DNA of 64,000 nt from Sphaerimonospora thailandensis (GTDB taxonomy: Bacteria > Actinomycetota > Actinomycetes > Streptosporangiales > Streptosporangiaceae), in contig NZ_BOOG01000043.1 in NCBI RefSeq assembly GCF_016863115.1, forward strand, positions 1 through 64,000, in the 5' to 3' direction. The notes beneath the pieces are model-generated. The model saw only the letters and a list, made by a program, of their open reading frames with translations, was not told where the DNA came from and ran no database searches. Made by a program: the position numbers and the translations under genes. Positions 17,401-26,745 of the stretch are shown one piece after another (the first letter of the stretch is position 1; each line of letters opens with the position of its first letter).

Positions 17401-18427
17401 CGCGCTGTCCCGCCTGGGCGAGCCGGAGGACGCGGCCGCGCGCATGTGCCAGGCGGTCGAGACGTACGACGATCTCGCGGCGGACGATCCCGGTTGCCGG
17501 GACCTCCTGGCCCGCGCCTCGGGGGCTCTCGGCGACCTGCTCACCGGCCTCGGCGACCTGTCCGGCGCGGCCGGGGCGTACGAGCGGGCCGTGGGCCTCT
17601 ACCGCGCGCTCCTCGCCGAGGGGCGCACCGCCGTACGCGCGGACCTCCGCAGGGCCTTGATCTCGGCGGCGATGACCTGCGACCGGGCCGGGGACACGGC
17701 CGGATCGCTGACGTTCATCCGGGAGGCGATCGGGCTTCTCGAACAGGCCGTCCTGGTCGACGCGGACGCCAGGCCCACTCTCGCCGATCTTCTCGAGGCC
17801 GCCGCCGACGGGCTCGCCGAGGTCGGCGATGACGAGAACGCGGCCGGCGTGGCCCTGCACGCCGCCGACGTCGCGCGGCGTCTGCCGGAGGAGGATGGCG
17901 GGGCGGTGCGGACCGGGCGGTGCCTGCTGCTGGCCGGTCTGGCCACGTGCCGCCTCGGCGAGATCGGGGAAGGGCTCGGCCTGCTCCGCCGGGCGGTGTC
18001 GCTCCTCGACGCCGCCGACGGCACGGACGCCATGCCGGACCTCGGCCAGGCCCTGCACACGATGGCCGTGATGTCCTCCGGCGACGAGGCGTACGACGCC
18101 GCCGAGCGGGCCATCGCCTGCTACCGGCGACTCGACCGGGAGACGCCGGGGACGTGGCGGCGCGCTCTCGTGCTGACCCTGGCCCTACTCGCGCGCCGCG
18201 CAGCGGAGACGGAGCGCTGGCGGGTCGTCGCGGACGCCGCGGAGGAGGCGATCCCCGACCTGCTGGAGAACGCGCCCGACGACGAGCGCGCCCGCGAGGT
18301 GCTGCCGGAGCTCCTCGGCGACTACCGCACGGTGATCATCCGCCTGAACATCCCGGACACGCGTCTGGCGTACGCGGAGGCGGCGCTGCGCCGCCTCACC
18401 GAGACACCGGTCACGACCGCGGGCTGA
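14456..18427 (+). CDS. giant tetratricopeptide-repeat protein
   Basis: 1323 aa, built almost entirely of helix-turn-helix TPR units of 34-45 residues. Typical units include ALGMLSSLLAGRGRHAEAVD, LARSLV-like and NNLANKLRPLGRREDAVVAA. There is no kinase, NTPase, CHAT, TIR or membrane domain at either end, no signal peptide and no HTH. A high Ala/Leu/Glu/Arg content and heptad-like spacing are consistent with a superhelical scaffold. Related long TPR proteins in actinomycetes are often joined to NTPase or caspase-like domains; here none is attached. The gene stands alone with its own A/T-rich upstream region. Its role is unknown. Confidence 0.85.
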   Translation: MELLDACAKLGALAPHLLDAEVRRSIETLAARAPGVEPIPDSDDAEELLYAVTDEVIRIGHEIGQMGCADDHILARRIVADLLRPLRERNLLDFANALGMLSSLLAGRGRHAEAVDALEECAHVLRPHLVLGVRHRGMYAHAVRDRGTSLVELGRVEEAVAANREALRHYERCVADDSSYALNLALTCQTQSGLLLEQGEHAEVLEIAELGVSWARVVAATGDDCRFNLAMMLRYRASALLRLDRLEEAVENGLKAAAVLREIAGHPVNDIQLALMLHLISDPLSALDRDDEALAVAAEAVELVERLDPEPALRALMLWTYGRRLLEHGRLMEAKDVYLAAVPGSEDFREGLAPELYRLAEILAGEGLLGEASSVLTVTARQYKLLAAADAGWAAPYAGLLGRLAELEFHRGHHEAALRLAERAVAAARNSGDRETIARAMGHLGSSLAGARRHEDAERAARDALELWQGLYEENPDAYLPTLAGAWNNLANKLRPLGRREDAVVAARKAVALYEQGDEPQHLANALNSLGAHLASLVLPEQARDAAAQAVTIYDRLVPGERRHLRDLAVALDNLSGYHAVLGELDEAWAAADRALTIRHQLWLLDPEAVEPYLLASARQASDHASQTGRFEEAAYANAIRVEVFEIREEAGVELAEALADLASSLTGTPRLREAAEAAERAESLAAVMPEVPGLHAFCVDRLAWCRAQLGRPDEAVRLARRGVALLEPTTGDDRDPHFPELGVLLCDLTGYLLACERPVEALDAATRAVAVRERLHARDPKRFGGDLAEALRRLGDALAALGRGQAAAEARLRAADLTGPVRDGAPAGETYEGCTAADLAREYDRLEGTAEHRPKISAALHALAETTAGLAIVPADGPDWLALSLSDLAGGLCLRGRPEDEAEALRVVVALREATEPMTEEAAGELALGVGRLGSALNRAGRSAEAAPASLRAATMLEGLVAAGHPGLRYFLAQAYEDAGHALSRLGEPEDAAARMCQAVETYDDLAADDPGCRDLLARASGALGDLLTGLGDLSGAAGAYERAVGLYRALLAEGRTAVRADLRRALISAAMTCDRAGDTAGSLTFIREAIGLLEQAVLVDADARPTLADLLEAAADGLAEVGDDENAAGVALHAADVARRLPEEDGGAVRTGRCLLLAGLATCRLGEIGEGLGLLRRAVSLLDAADGTDAMPDLGQALHTMAVMSSGDEAYDAAERAIACYRRLDRETPGTWRRALVLTLALLARRAAETERWRVVADAAEEAIPDLLENAPDDERAREVLPELLGDYRTVIIRLNIPDTRLAYAEAALRRLTETPVTTAG

Positions 18428-18645
18428 CGGGACGGCGCTTCGGCTCGGCACGCAGGATAAGAATGACGGGGCTCGTCTTGCTCGCCGTATCTCGGGCCCT
18501 CCTGCGTGAGAACTGCCGCAGGTGCTGAGCCCGCCACTGTCGGGCTGCGCCCTCGACCCATTCGAGGCGATCGGAGGGCACCGAGCCGAAGAGAGCAGTC
18601 TCGCTTCTACAACTCTCCGGCTGGCGAACCCCTATTCTGATCTTC
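18428..18645. other. intergenic stretch
   Basis: No gene is seen. The DNA just before 18646 (TTCTACAAC...CCTATTCTGATC) is A/T-richer than its surroundings and probably holds the protease promoter. Confidence 0.4.
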
Positions 18646-19428
18646 ATGCCCCCCGTGTCGATGCGAACGATCGCCGCTGGACCACTCGCCGTGATGTGCG
18701 GCGTCATGTGCACCGCCATCGCCACGGGATGCGCCGTGCCCCGGCAGCCGCCCGCTTCCCAGAAGAGCGCCGCGGCTTCCGAAGAAGGCCCCGTTCTTTC
18801 CGGGGAGAGCGTCCAGCCGTACGCCGGAGAGGCTGACCGCAGCGTCGTACGCGTCATCGGGACCGCGCGCGCCTGCGAACGCGATGTCGCGGGAACCGGG
18901 TTCGTCTACGCCCGGGAGCGGGTGATGCTGACCGCGCATACCGTGGCCGGAGCGGATCGACCCCTGAGGGTGTCGCTCGCCGACGGGCAAGGCTTCGACG
19001 CCGAGGTGGTGCTCTTCGATCCGCTTACGGACATCGCGGTGCTGTGGGTCAAGGGTCTCCCCTTGCCGCCCATGCCGTTACAGGCGAAGCGGGAGGCGTC
19101 GGCAAGGGTGGTTAGCTACGAGGAGGGGGGCACCACCCCGTCGGACCAGCCCGCCATCGTGGGTGATCGCCAGCGTGCCGAGTCTCGCGGGATCTACGAC
19201 AATCAACTCGTCGAGTTCGACAGTTACATCTTCCGGGGGCCACGTGTGGGGCGGGGCATGTCGGGAGCTCCCCTCGTCTCCCGCGACGGACGGGTTCTCG
19301 GCATGGTCTTCGCCGCGGATACGGATCATGAGGACAAGGGGTACGCACTCACGACTCGGCAACTCTCGGCGGCTGCGAAGACGGGAAGGCACGCGACCGC
19401 CCCGGTCTCCACCGAAGGGTGCGCATGA
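18646..19428 (+). CDS. MarP-like serine protease, predicted lipoprotein
   Basis: 260 aa. An N-terminal hydrophobic segment ends in the lipobox IATGC, with Cys29 as the lipid anchor; the start may be ATG 18646 or 18661. The chymotrypsin-fold domain has His98 (MLTAHTVAG), Asp129 (DPLTDIAVLW) and Ser206 (GRGMSGAPLV). The strand order and the ending YALTTRQL are like the periplasmic domain of mycobacterial MarP, but the four N-terminal TM helices of MarP are replaced by a lipoprotein signal. It would act on the outside of the membrane. The 3' end touches an IS remnant on the other strand. Confidence 0.8.
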   Translation: MPPVSMRTIAAGPLAVMCGVMCTAIATGCAVPRQPPASQKSAAASEEGPVLSGESVQPYAGEADRSVVRVIGTARACERDVAGTGFVYARERVMLTAHTVAGADRPLRVSLADGQGFDAEVVLFDPLTDIAVLWVKGLPLPPMPLQAKREASARVVSYEEGGTTPSDQPAIVGDRQRAESRGIYDNQLVEFDSYIFRGPRVGRGMSGAPLVSRDGRVLGMVFAADTDHEDKGYALTTRQLSAAAKTGRHATAPVSTEGCA

Positions 19429-19430
19429 CC

Positions 19431-19640
19431 ATCGCCCCCCGCATCCCGACCAGCCTGACCATCCGCCCAGGTGTCCAGCAACCGCTGCCGCGCCACCGCT
19501 TTGAGCGTCTCCAGCTCGGCGTCGTCGTGCGCCGACCCGATGTGCTCGATCTCCCGCGCCCCACGACGGGAGGAGGACACGATCTGCACCGCCCGGGCCC
19601 CTGAGGCCGTCTCACCGTCCGCGTACGGAGACACGGCCAC
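19431..19640 (-). mobile_element. IS1634-type transposase, N-terminal remnant
   Basis: The minus frame reads GARAVQIVSSSRRGAREIEH, then IGSAHDDAELETLKAVARQR. This is the N-terminal signature of IS1634/IS4-superfamily transposases, where it precedes the DDE domain. It is cut off after about 60 residues by the end of the protease gene. No terminal inverted repeats or target duplication could be identified. Confidence 0.65.
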
Positions 19641-20000
19641 CAGCGTAGAGACATGACCGACTTGGTGCGCACTTTTCGCCGTTCCCGGCGGGAAACCACG
19701 AGGTCAGCACCATGGGCTCAATTCTGATCTTTCGACGTGAGCCAGGTCACATCAGCGTCGTTGGCATCGCGCGCGCGGACATGGGAAACCTTCAGCCGCA
19801 ACTGGCACACCGACACCCGGCACGTCTTCACCTGGACGCGGCCGGTTCCGGCCCCGCATCACCACAAGTGGCAGCACCGCCAATGGACAAGCCCTGGTAA
19901 GGATCATAAGCCTGCCGAATCTCGCGGCTGGGTGACGTGTCGACGGTCCGGGACGGGGGATGACGTCTGATCCTGCGGTCCAACGACGGTCCAGAAGACG
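19641..20000. other. stretch without a supported gene
   Basis: Short open frames exist on both strands but have no RBS and an abnormal composition (His/Arg/Ser-rich). This should be original chromosomal DNA downstream of the tRNA-Val attachment site, given the terminator at its right end. Confidence 0.35.
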
Positions 20001-20035
20001 AAAGGCCGAGTCCGCTTGTCCACGGCTCGGCCTTT
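20001..20035 (-). terminator. tRNA-downstream terminator
   Basis: AAAGGCCGAG (20001-20010) and CTCGGCCTTT (20026-20035) form a 10-bp perfect stem with a 15-nt loop. Read on the minus strand it directly follows the tRNA-Val 3' fragment, as expected for the native terminator of that tRNA gene. Confidence 0.7.
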
Positions 20036-20049
20036 GACCTGGGAAAATA

Positions 20050-20100
20050 TGGTGGGCGATACTGGGATCGAGCCAGTGACCTCTTCGGTGTGAACGAAGC
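20050..20100 (-). other. tRNA-Val(CAC) 3' fragment, probable attachment site
   Basis: On the minus strand this 51-bp segment reads GCTTCGTTCACACCGAAGAG, then GTCACTGGCTCGATCCCAGT, then ATCGCCCACCA. That is the anticodon arm (loop with CAC, Val), T-arm, acceptor 3' strand and encoded CCA of a tRNA-Val. The 5' half (acceptor 5' strand and D-arm) is absent: upstream sequence does not pair. A tRNA 3' half followed by the native terminator is the classical far-end att of an integrative element. The element should extend to higher coordinates, with the intact tRNA at its other end outside the window. Confidence 0.75.
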
Positions 20101-20392
20101 AATCAAGGCCATGGCGGAAGGGATCCCGCTCTCGGTGGTTCGCCTTTCGCGTGGTCGTGGGAGTATGACCCACTAACTAACCCAACCCGATGCCTTTACG
20201 CTGTAGATTCACTGAGCGCGATCCGGTCAAAACGGGCGGCTCCGGTGATTGGCGGGGGAGCTCATTTGAACACACTGGGTCGGAGCATCCTCGTTGACCG
20301 TGGATGCCCTGGTCACGGCCGGGATCGAGGGGCACCGGTCAGGACTGGTCTGACACGCTCAGCTTCACGGTCAAACGACGGTCAGACATCAA
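20101..20392. other. non-coding island edge
   Basis: No credible gene and no integrase or excisionase are seen between the tRNA-Val fragment and the second terminator. Confidence 0.35.
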
Positions 20393-20427
20393 AAAGGCCT
20401 GATCACTTTTCTCGTGATCAGGCCTTT
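20393..20427. terminator. strong hairpin terminator
   Basis: AAAGGCCTGATCAC (20393-20406) and GTGATCAGGCCTTT (20414-20427) make a perfect 14-bp stem with a 7-nt loop, flanked by A and T runs. It would work in both directions. It is followed by GACCTG, the same bases that follow the terminator at 20035. Confidence 0.75.
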
Positions 20428-20442
20428 GACCTGCTAGAACTC

Positions 20443-20466
20443 TGTCGGAACCGCAGGATTTGAACC
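20443..20466 (-). other. possible second tRNA 3' end fragment
   Basis: On the minus strand GGTTCAAATCCTGCGGTTCC followed by GACA has the look of a T-loop (TTCAAAT), T-stem 3' half (CCTGC) and acceptor 3' strand. The expected 5' partner GCAGG is missing. It stands next to a terminator in the same arrangement as the tRNA-Val fragment. The tRNA species cannot be named. Confidence 0.35.
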
Positions 20467-20478
20467 AAGACCGCGAAG

Positions 20479-21843
<1,365 letters not shown>

Positions 21844-21845
21844 GG

Positions 21846-22430
21846 GGTACCCATCGCCACACTGGAGTGCACCGTCGCCGGGTCCAGCACCTTGGCGATG
21901 CCGAAGTCGATGACGACCGGTCCTTCCGGGCCGAGGAGAACGTTGCTGGGTTTGAAGTCGCGGTGCACGATGCCGGCCTCGTGGATCGCCATGAGGGCGG
22001 TCATGGTACCGACTGCGAGCCGGGTCAGCCCGCCGGCGTCCCGTGGTCCTTCACGGCGAACCCGTTCGGCCAGCGACACCCCCTCCACATACTCACTGAC
22101 GATGTACGGCTGACCGCTGTCCATGCCCGCATCGATGACACGAGCCGTGCAGAAGGCGGCGACCTGCCGAGTCGCCGTGACCTCGCCCAAGAAACGCCGG
22201 GTGTCATCGTCTCCCGGAAAGCGAGCGTGAAGCACTTTCACCGCGACCTTGGTACCGTCCGGGGCCTTGCCCAGATAGACCACGCCTTGCCCGCCCTCGC
22301 CAATAATGCGGCCCAGGACATAACCACCGAGACGCTTGGGAGCTATGCCACGGACTCCTCTCGACAGCGCCAGCAGGCGGGAGCGGTCGGCAACGTCAGC
22401 CCTGGCTACCCGAAGCCAACGGCCGATCAT
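21846..22430 (-). pseudogene. Ser/Thr protein kinase, truncated by the IS4 junction
   Basis: The minus frame has the Hanks-type kinase N-lobe and catalytic loop: IGEGGQGVVYLG (Gly-rich loop), VAVKVLH (Lys), IVHRDFKPSNVLLG (HRD loop) and VVIDFGIAKVLD (DFG). It reads into the activation segment (SSVAMGTP) and there, where 'AYMAPEQ' is expected, changes to transposase sequence at about 21845. The C-lobe, juxtamembrane and any sensor domain are gone, so it cannot be a working kinase. Confidence 0.8.
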
Positions 22431-22616
22431 GGATGTTCTTCCAGCAAGGCAGTCCGCAGAATCAATCGCACTGTTTACTTGGTTATCTACTTATGGAGCA
22501 CTTGAAGCCCGATACGGGCAAACGGTAGGGCAGTGCCGTAACGCAAGCAAGACGTCGTCTCGTCCGTGCTGGAAGAGTTGCCCGACCCCGTTCCCTGCCC
22601 CTACGAGGACGGTTGC

Positions 22617-23053
22617 TCATCGCCATAGGGCTCCTCCTCGTCTGGGATGACGGCGATGCGACGAGACCAAGGAATCCAGCCGCTCGGACGATATGCCGGC
22701 GGTCCTCTCGATGGCGGCCATGTACTTCGACGGCGCCACGCCTCCGATCTTGCGATTCGTGGCTGCGGACAACGGCGTCTTGTTGACGATGCTCTCGCGG
22801 CGCTCGTCGTCGATGCTGTGATCGAGGCACCACTTGTAGGGGAAGATGTCGGTTTGAACCGGATCTGGTCGTTGCCGGTCTTGAGCAACATCACCACCCC
22901 CATGGGGTGGTGCTGCAGGACCGTGACGAGCAACTGACGGATCCGCTCATCCTCCCATTTGTAGCCACGCTGGAAGTCGGGCAGCTGGATCTTCCCGCTG
23001 GTAGTCCAAACCAGATAGTCGGCCAACTGGTAGAGCGGCGTCTGGAAACCCAT
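22617..23053 (-). pseudogene. GmrSD-type (DUF262) restriction gene with internal deletion
   Basis: The first 66 codons from ATG 23053 read as the DUF262/ParB-like N-terminus (YQLADYLVWTTSGKIQLPDF, then QRGYKWEDERIRQLL). At about 22850 the frame shifts and reads as the far C-terminal part of the same family (VNKTPLSAATNRKIGGVAP, SKYMAAIERTAGISSERLD). A GmrSD protein has 550-750 residues, so some 400 codons have been deleted. GmrSD enzymes are type IV systems that cut DNA with modified cytosines. Here only a scar remains. Confidence 0.75.
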
Positions 23054-23156
23054 TCGTACTCGTCCTCCGGATAATCGATCTCGCCTGGCATATTGCGAGG
23101 CCGGGGCAGTCTGGGATGTGTCGACTACATCGCCCCACCAGTGGCGGCGGCATGGA

Positions 23157-26100
23157 TCAGAAGGGTGCGGTGCCGGCGGTCCAGGTCTTCGACCAGCTCG
23201 CGCGGATGCCGGTCGCTGCCATGTCCCCGAAGTCGACGCCGGCGAAGGGGCCGGCGACGTACCGCACCTGGTCGTGCTCGGGGCCGGCCTTGCTGACGGT
23301 GACCAGTGCGAGCCGGTAGTGGGGGACGGCGTTCTTGCCGGTGATGATTTCGTTGTGAGTGACGTAGAAGTCCTCGGCCCCCTCTAGCCGCGCCTTGACC
23401 TCGATGCGGATGGAGGGTCCGCCGTCGGCGGGGAGGGACAGGACGTCATAGCCGGGGTTGTCGAACGCCTGCTCCTGCGGCTGCCGGCCGAGAGCACGCT
23501 CGGTGGCGAGCACCAGGTCGACGCCGCGCCGCTCGACGGCTTTGGTCTCCTTTGCACGGATGGGGGCGTCCGCTGCGATCTCGGTCTTGACCATGGCCAG
23601 CGGCAGCACGAGCGCGGCGGTCATGATGCGGGGCGGCTGGATGGCCAGCTGAGCCTGCTGGTCCAGCAGCGCCAAACGAATCTCCCGCCGGGCCTGGAGC
23701 TCCTGCGCCTTGCGCATAAGACTGTCAGAGCTCTCCTTCGGCCTGATCCCGGCCCGCTCCTTTTCCTGGGCTGCGATCGCTTCGCCGATGAGCCGGTTCG
23801 ACTCGTGGGCCAGCCGCTGGTCGACCCGGATGCGGGTGCGTTTCACCTCCGTGAACCGGCGGGATGAGACCTCGGCCAGGTACTCCTTGAGCTGGTGGCC
23901 GATGATCCAGGTCTGGGCCCGGGACTCGGCCTCACTGAGCCAGCCCAGTTTTGTGGCTGCGGCCACGGCGGTGGTGTGCGGGGCGGCCACACAGTCGAGG
24001 TATGGCGCGGGGCCAGCGGGCGTGACCTGGCCGGCGGCGTCGACGTAGGCGTAGCCGAACCGTCGGGCGATCGACTTCCCGGTACCGTCGACGATCTCCT
24101 CAACGACACCGACCAGCAGGTTCGGCTCCTCGATCTCCGGGGAGACCAGGACGGTGCCGCGTTCGAGAGTGGGCCGGAGCTGGGTGATGGTGAGGTCGGC
24201 GACTGCGTCGTGGAGCGGATGCCCGGGGGCGAGCAGGTCGGCACGCGCCCTGTCGTCGACGTCGATACGGTCCAGCTCGAACGTTACTCGCTCGTAGCGG
24301 GTGGTGACGGGGCCGTGCTTGGTGACGGCACGAACGGCTGCGGGGACGTGGGTGATCTCGTAGCGGCCGCGCTCACGCCTCGTGAGCCGGCCGCCGAGGC
24401 GCTGGAAGGCAAGGCGGAAGGCCCACTCGACGTAGTGCGGCTGCAACCGGCGGGCGCGGGCCTCCTCCATGCCCCGCTGCATCCGTGCCAGATCGGCGTC
24501 CGACATGGCGTCATGGGTGAGTGCGCGTTCCTCGAGGAGCTCCTTGAGGCCATGGGCGACCGAGTCGTCGATGACCTGCTCCATCTTGGCCCGGGTCTCG
24601 GGGAGGTCGCCGTACCGGATGGCCTCGATCAGCAGCTCCCGCAGCGGCGTCTCATCGAAGGCCGACCCCAGAACGTCAAAGACCTTGCCGCCGTAGGCCT
24701 TGCGCTGCTCCTCGACCTTCTGCAGCAGCCGAGTGAACACTTCGCCCTCGCGGGTGTTCGCGGCCACGAGGTTCCACAGGCGGCACACCTCGGTCTGACC
24801 GATGCGGTGGACACGACCGAAGCGCTGCTCGATCCGGTTGGGGTTCCACGGAAGGTCGTAGTTGACCATCAGGTGGGCGGCCTGAAGGTTGAGCCCCTCG
24901 CCGGCCGCGTCTGTGGCCAGCAGCACCTGGCAGGCCGGGTTCTTGGTGAACTCCTCGGTGATGGCGCGTCGGTCGGTGCGTCGGACACCGCCGTGGATGG
25001 CCTGCACGATGTCGGGCCTGCCGAAGAGCGAGCGGATCTTTCGGGCCAGGTAGTCGAGAGTGTCGCGGTGCTCGGTGAAGATGATCAGCTTGCGTGGCTT
25101 CTCGGCGCCTGGGTGGATGAGGTCGTTGTCCTCCAGGATCTTGCGCAGCTCGACCCACTTGCGGTCGGTATCGAGATTGCGGACCCGACGGGCGACCTGG
25201 ATGAGCTGGTCGAGATCGGCCAGCTCGATGTTGAGCTCCTCGATGGTGCGGGCCGCGGTGGCCGCGTCCAGCAACTCCTCCTCGACCTGCTCGATCTCTT
25301 CGGCGCTGCGTTCGTCATCGTCCCAGTCGCCCAGGTCGATCGAAGCGGGTTCGTCGGCGACACCGCGGCCATTGATCAGGTCGTCGCGGCGGCGCTTGAG
25401 TCGTTCCGCGCGTCGCACCAGGGACTGGTAGATCGCCTCGGGGCTGGAGGCCAGGCGTCTCTGGAGCACCGTGAGCGCGAAGCCGACGGTGTTGCGGCGC
25501 TTGTCGTCCAACCGTGCGGCCCGGTTCATCCCCTCGCGGACGTACTCGGTGACGCGCTCGTAGAGGTCCTGCTCGTCTTCGGTGAGCTCGTACGGCACCG
25601 TCTGGGCGATGCGTTCGGGGAAGAGGGGCTTGCCGTCGAAGGTGAGCAGGTCCTCCTTGACCATGCGTCGCATGAACCCCGTGGTGTCCGCGTTGTGTAC
25701 GCCGGCCTTGAACTTGCCCTCGAAGCCGTCGCGCTCGAGCAGGGTGAGGAAGAGCTGGAAGTCCTCCTCCTTGCCCGCGTGTGGGATGGCTGTCATCAGC
25801 AGCAGGTGACGGGTGCGGTCGCGCAGGCTCTCGCCGAGCTGAAAGCGTCGGGTTTTGTTCAGCCACCGCCGAAGTAGTGCGCGCCCATCCGGTGGGCCTC
25901 GTCCACGACGACCAGGTCGAACTCGGCGTCGGCAAGCTGGGCGGCCAGATCCTCGTTGCGCGCGAGCTGGTCCATCCGTGCGAGGAGCAGCGGGTACTGC
26001 TCGAATACGGTCGATCCGAGTGCGGCGTCGACCAGGTCCCGGCTGAGGATGTCGAAGCGCAGGCCGAACTTGAAGTAGAGCTCGTCGTGCCACTGGTCGA

Positions 26101-26584
26101 CCAGTCCGCCAGGGGCCACGATCAGACAGCGCTTCACGTCGTCGCGGAGCAGGAGCTCCTTGATGTACAGGCCAGCCATGATCGTCTTGCCGGCGCCCGG
26201 GTCGTCGGCCAGAAGGAACCGCAGCGGTGTGCGGTCGAGCATCTCGCCGTACACGGCTCGGATCTGGTGGGGCAACGGCTGCACGTCGCTGGTGGCCACC
26301 GCCAGCATCCTGTCGAACAGTCCGGCCAGGGAGATCCGCTGCGCCTCGGCGACCAGCCGGAAGTCTTCGGCATCGGCGTCGAACGGCCGGCTGCCCGCGT
26401 CGGAGGGACTCAGCTTGGCCTCGTCGGCGCGGAAGAGCACCTGCTGGCGCAGTCTCCCGTCGAGGGTCTTGTAGGTCAGCTCCAGAGCGTCGGAGCCGTG
26501 CCACTGCGCGGCGATCACCGAGACCGTCTCGCCGGGCACCACCCCGGCCACCCGGACCCCGGACGAGAGATCCTCAAGCCTCAC
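23157..26584 (-). pseudogene. SNF2-type helicase with C-terminal DUF3883 (DrmD-like), one-base frameshift
   Basis: About 1140 residues in two frames. The first (26584 to about 25866) has LLADDPGAGKTIMAGLYIKE (Walker A) and LVVVDEAHRM (DEAH). The second continues with NKTRRFQLG, LLLMTAIPH, DAAGEGLNLQAAHLM and NRIEQRFGRVHRIGQ (motif VI). It ends in a DUF3883-type domain (GYDVLSLPADGG, IRIEVKARLEGAEDF). The frames meet at GGCGGTGGCTGAAC (about 25864), where one base appears to be missing. Length and layout match DISARM DrmD and other stand-alone restriction helicases, but no drmA, drmB, drmC or methylase is present. It is a pseudogene unless the shift is a sequencing error. Confidence 0.8.
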
Positions 26585-26745
26585 CGACTACCTCCAAATC
26601 GACAGCCTGCAGACCGTACTGACGAGCACCAACGTTGACGAGCACAACATCGGCACCGATCTGTGGCCTTGGAGGTCCCGTTCCCCGTCGTGGGCGGGTG
26701 CTTTACTATCCCCTACGCTAACCCATCGATTCCCCGTAGCGAGGC

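Noticed and set aside
14408-18058. A 1216-codon open frame on the minus strand under the TPR gene
   Set aside because: It mirrors the plus-strand TPR gene. Its composition (Arg/Gly/Gln/Val-rich, no domains) is that of an antisense frame in GC-rich DNA.
23895-25877. A 660-codon plus frame inside the SNF2/DUF3883 helicase
   Set aside because: It is the shadow of the minus-strand helicase, which has all helicase motifs in order.
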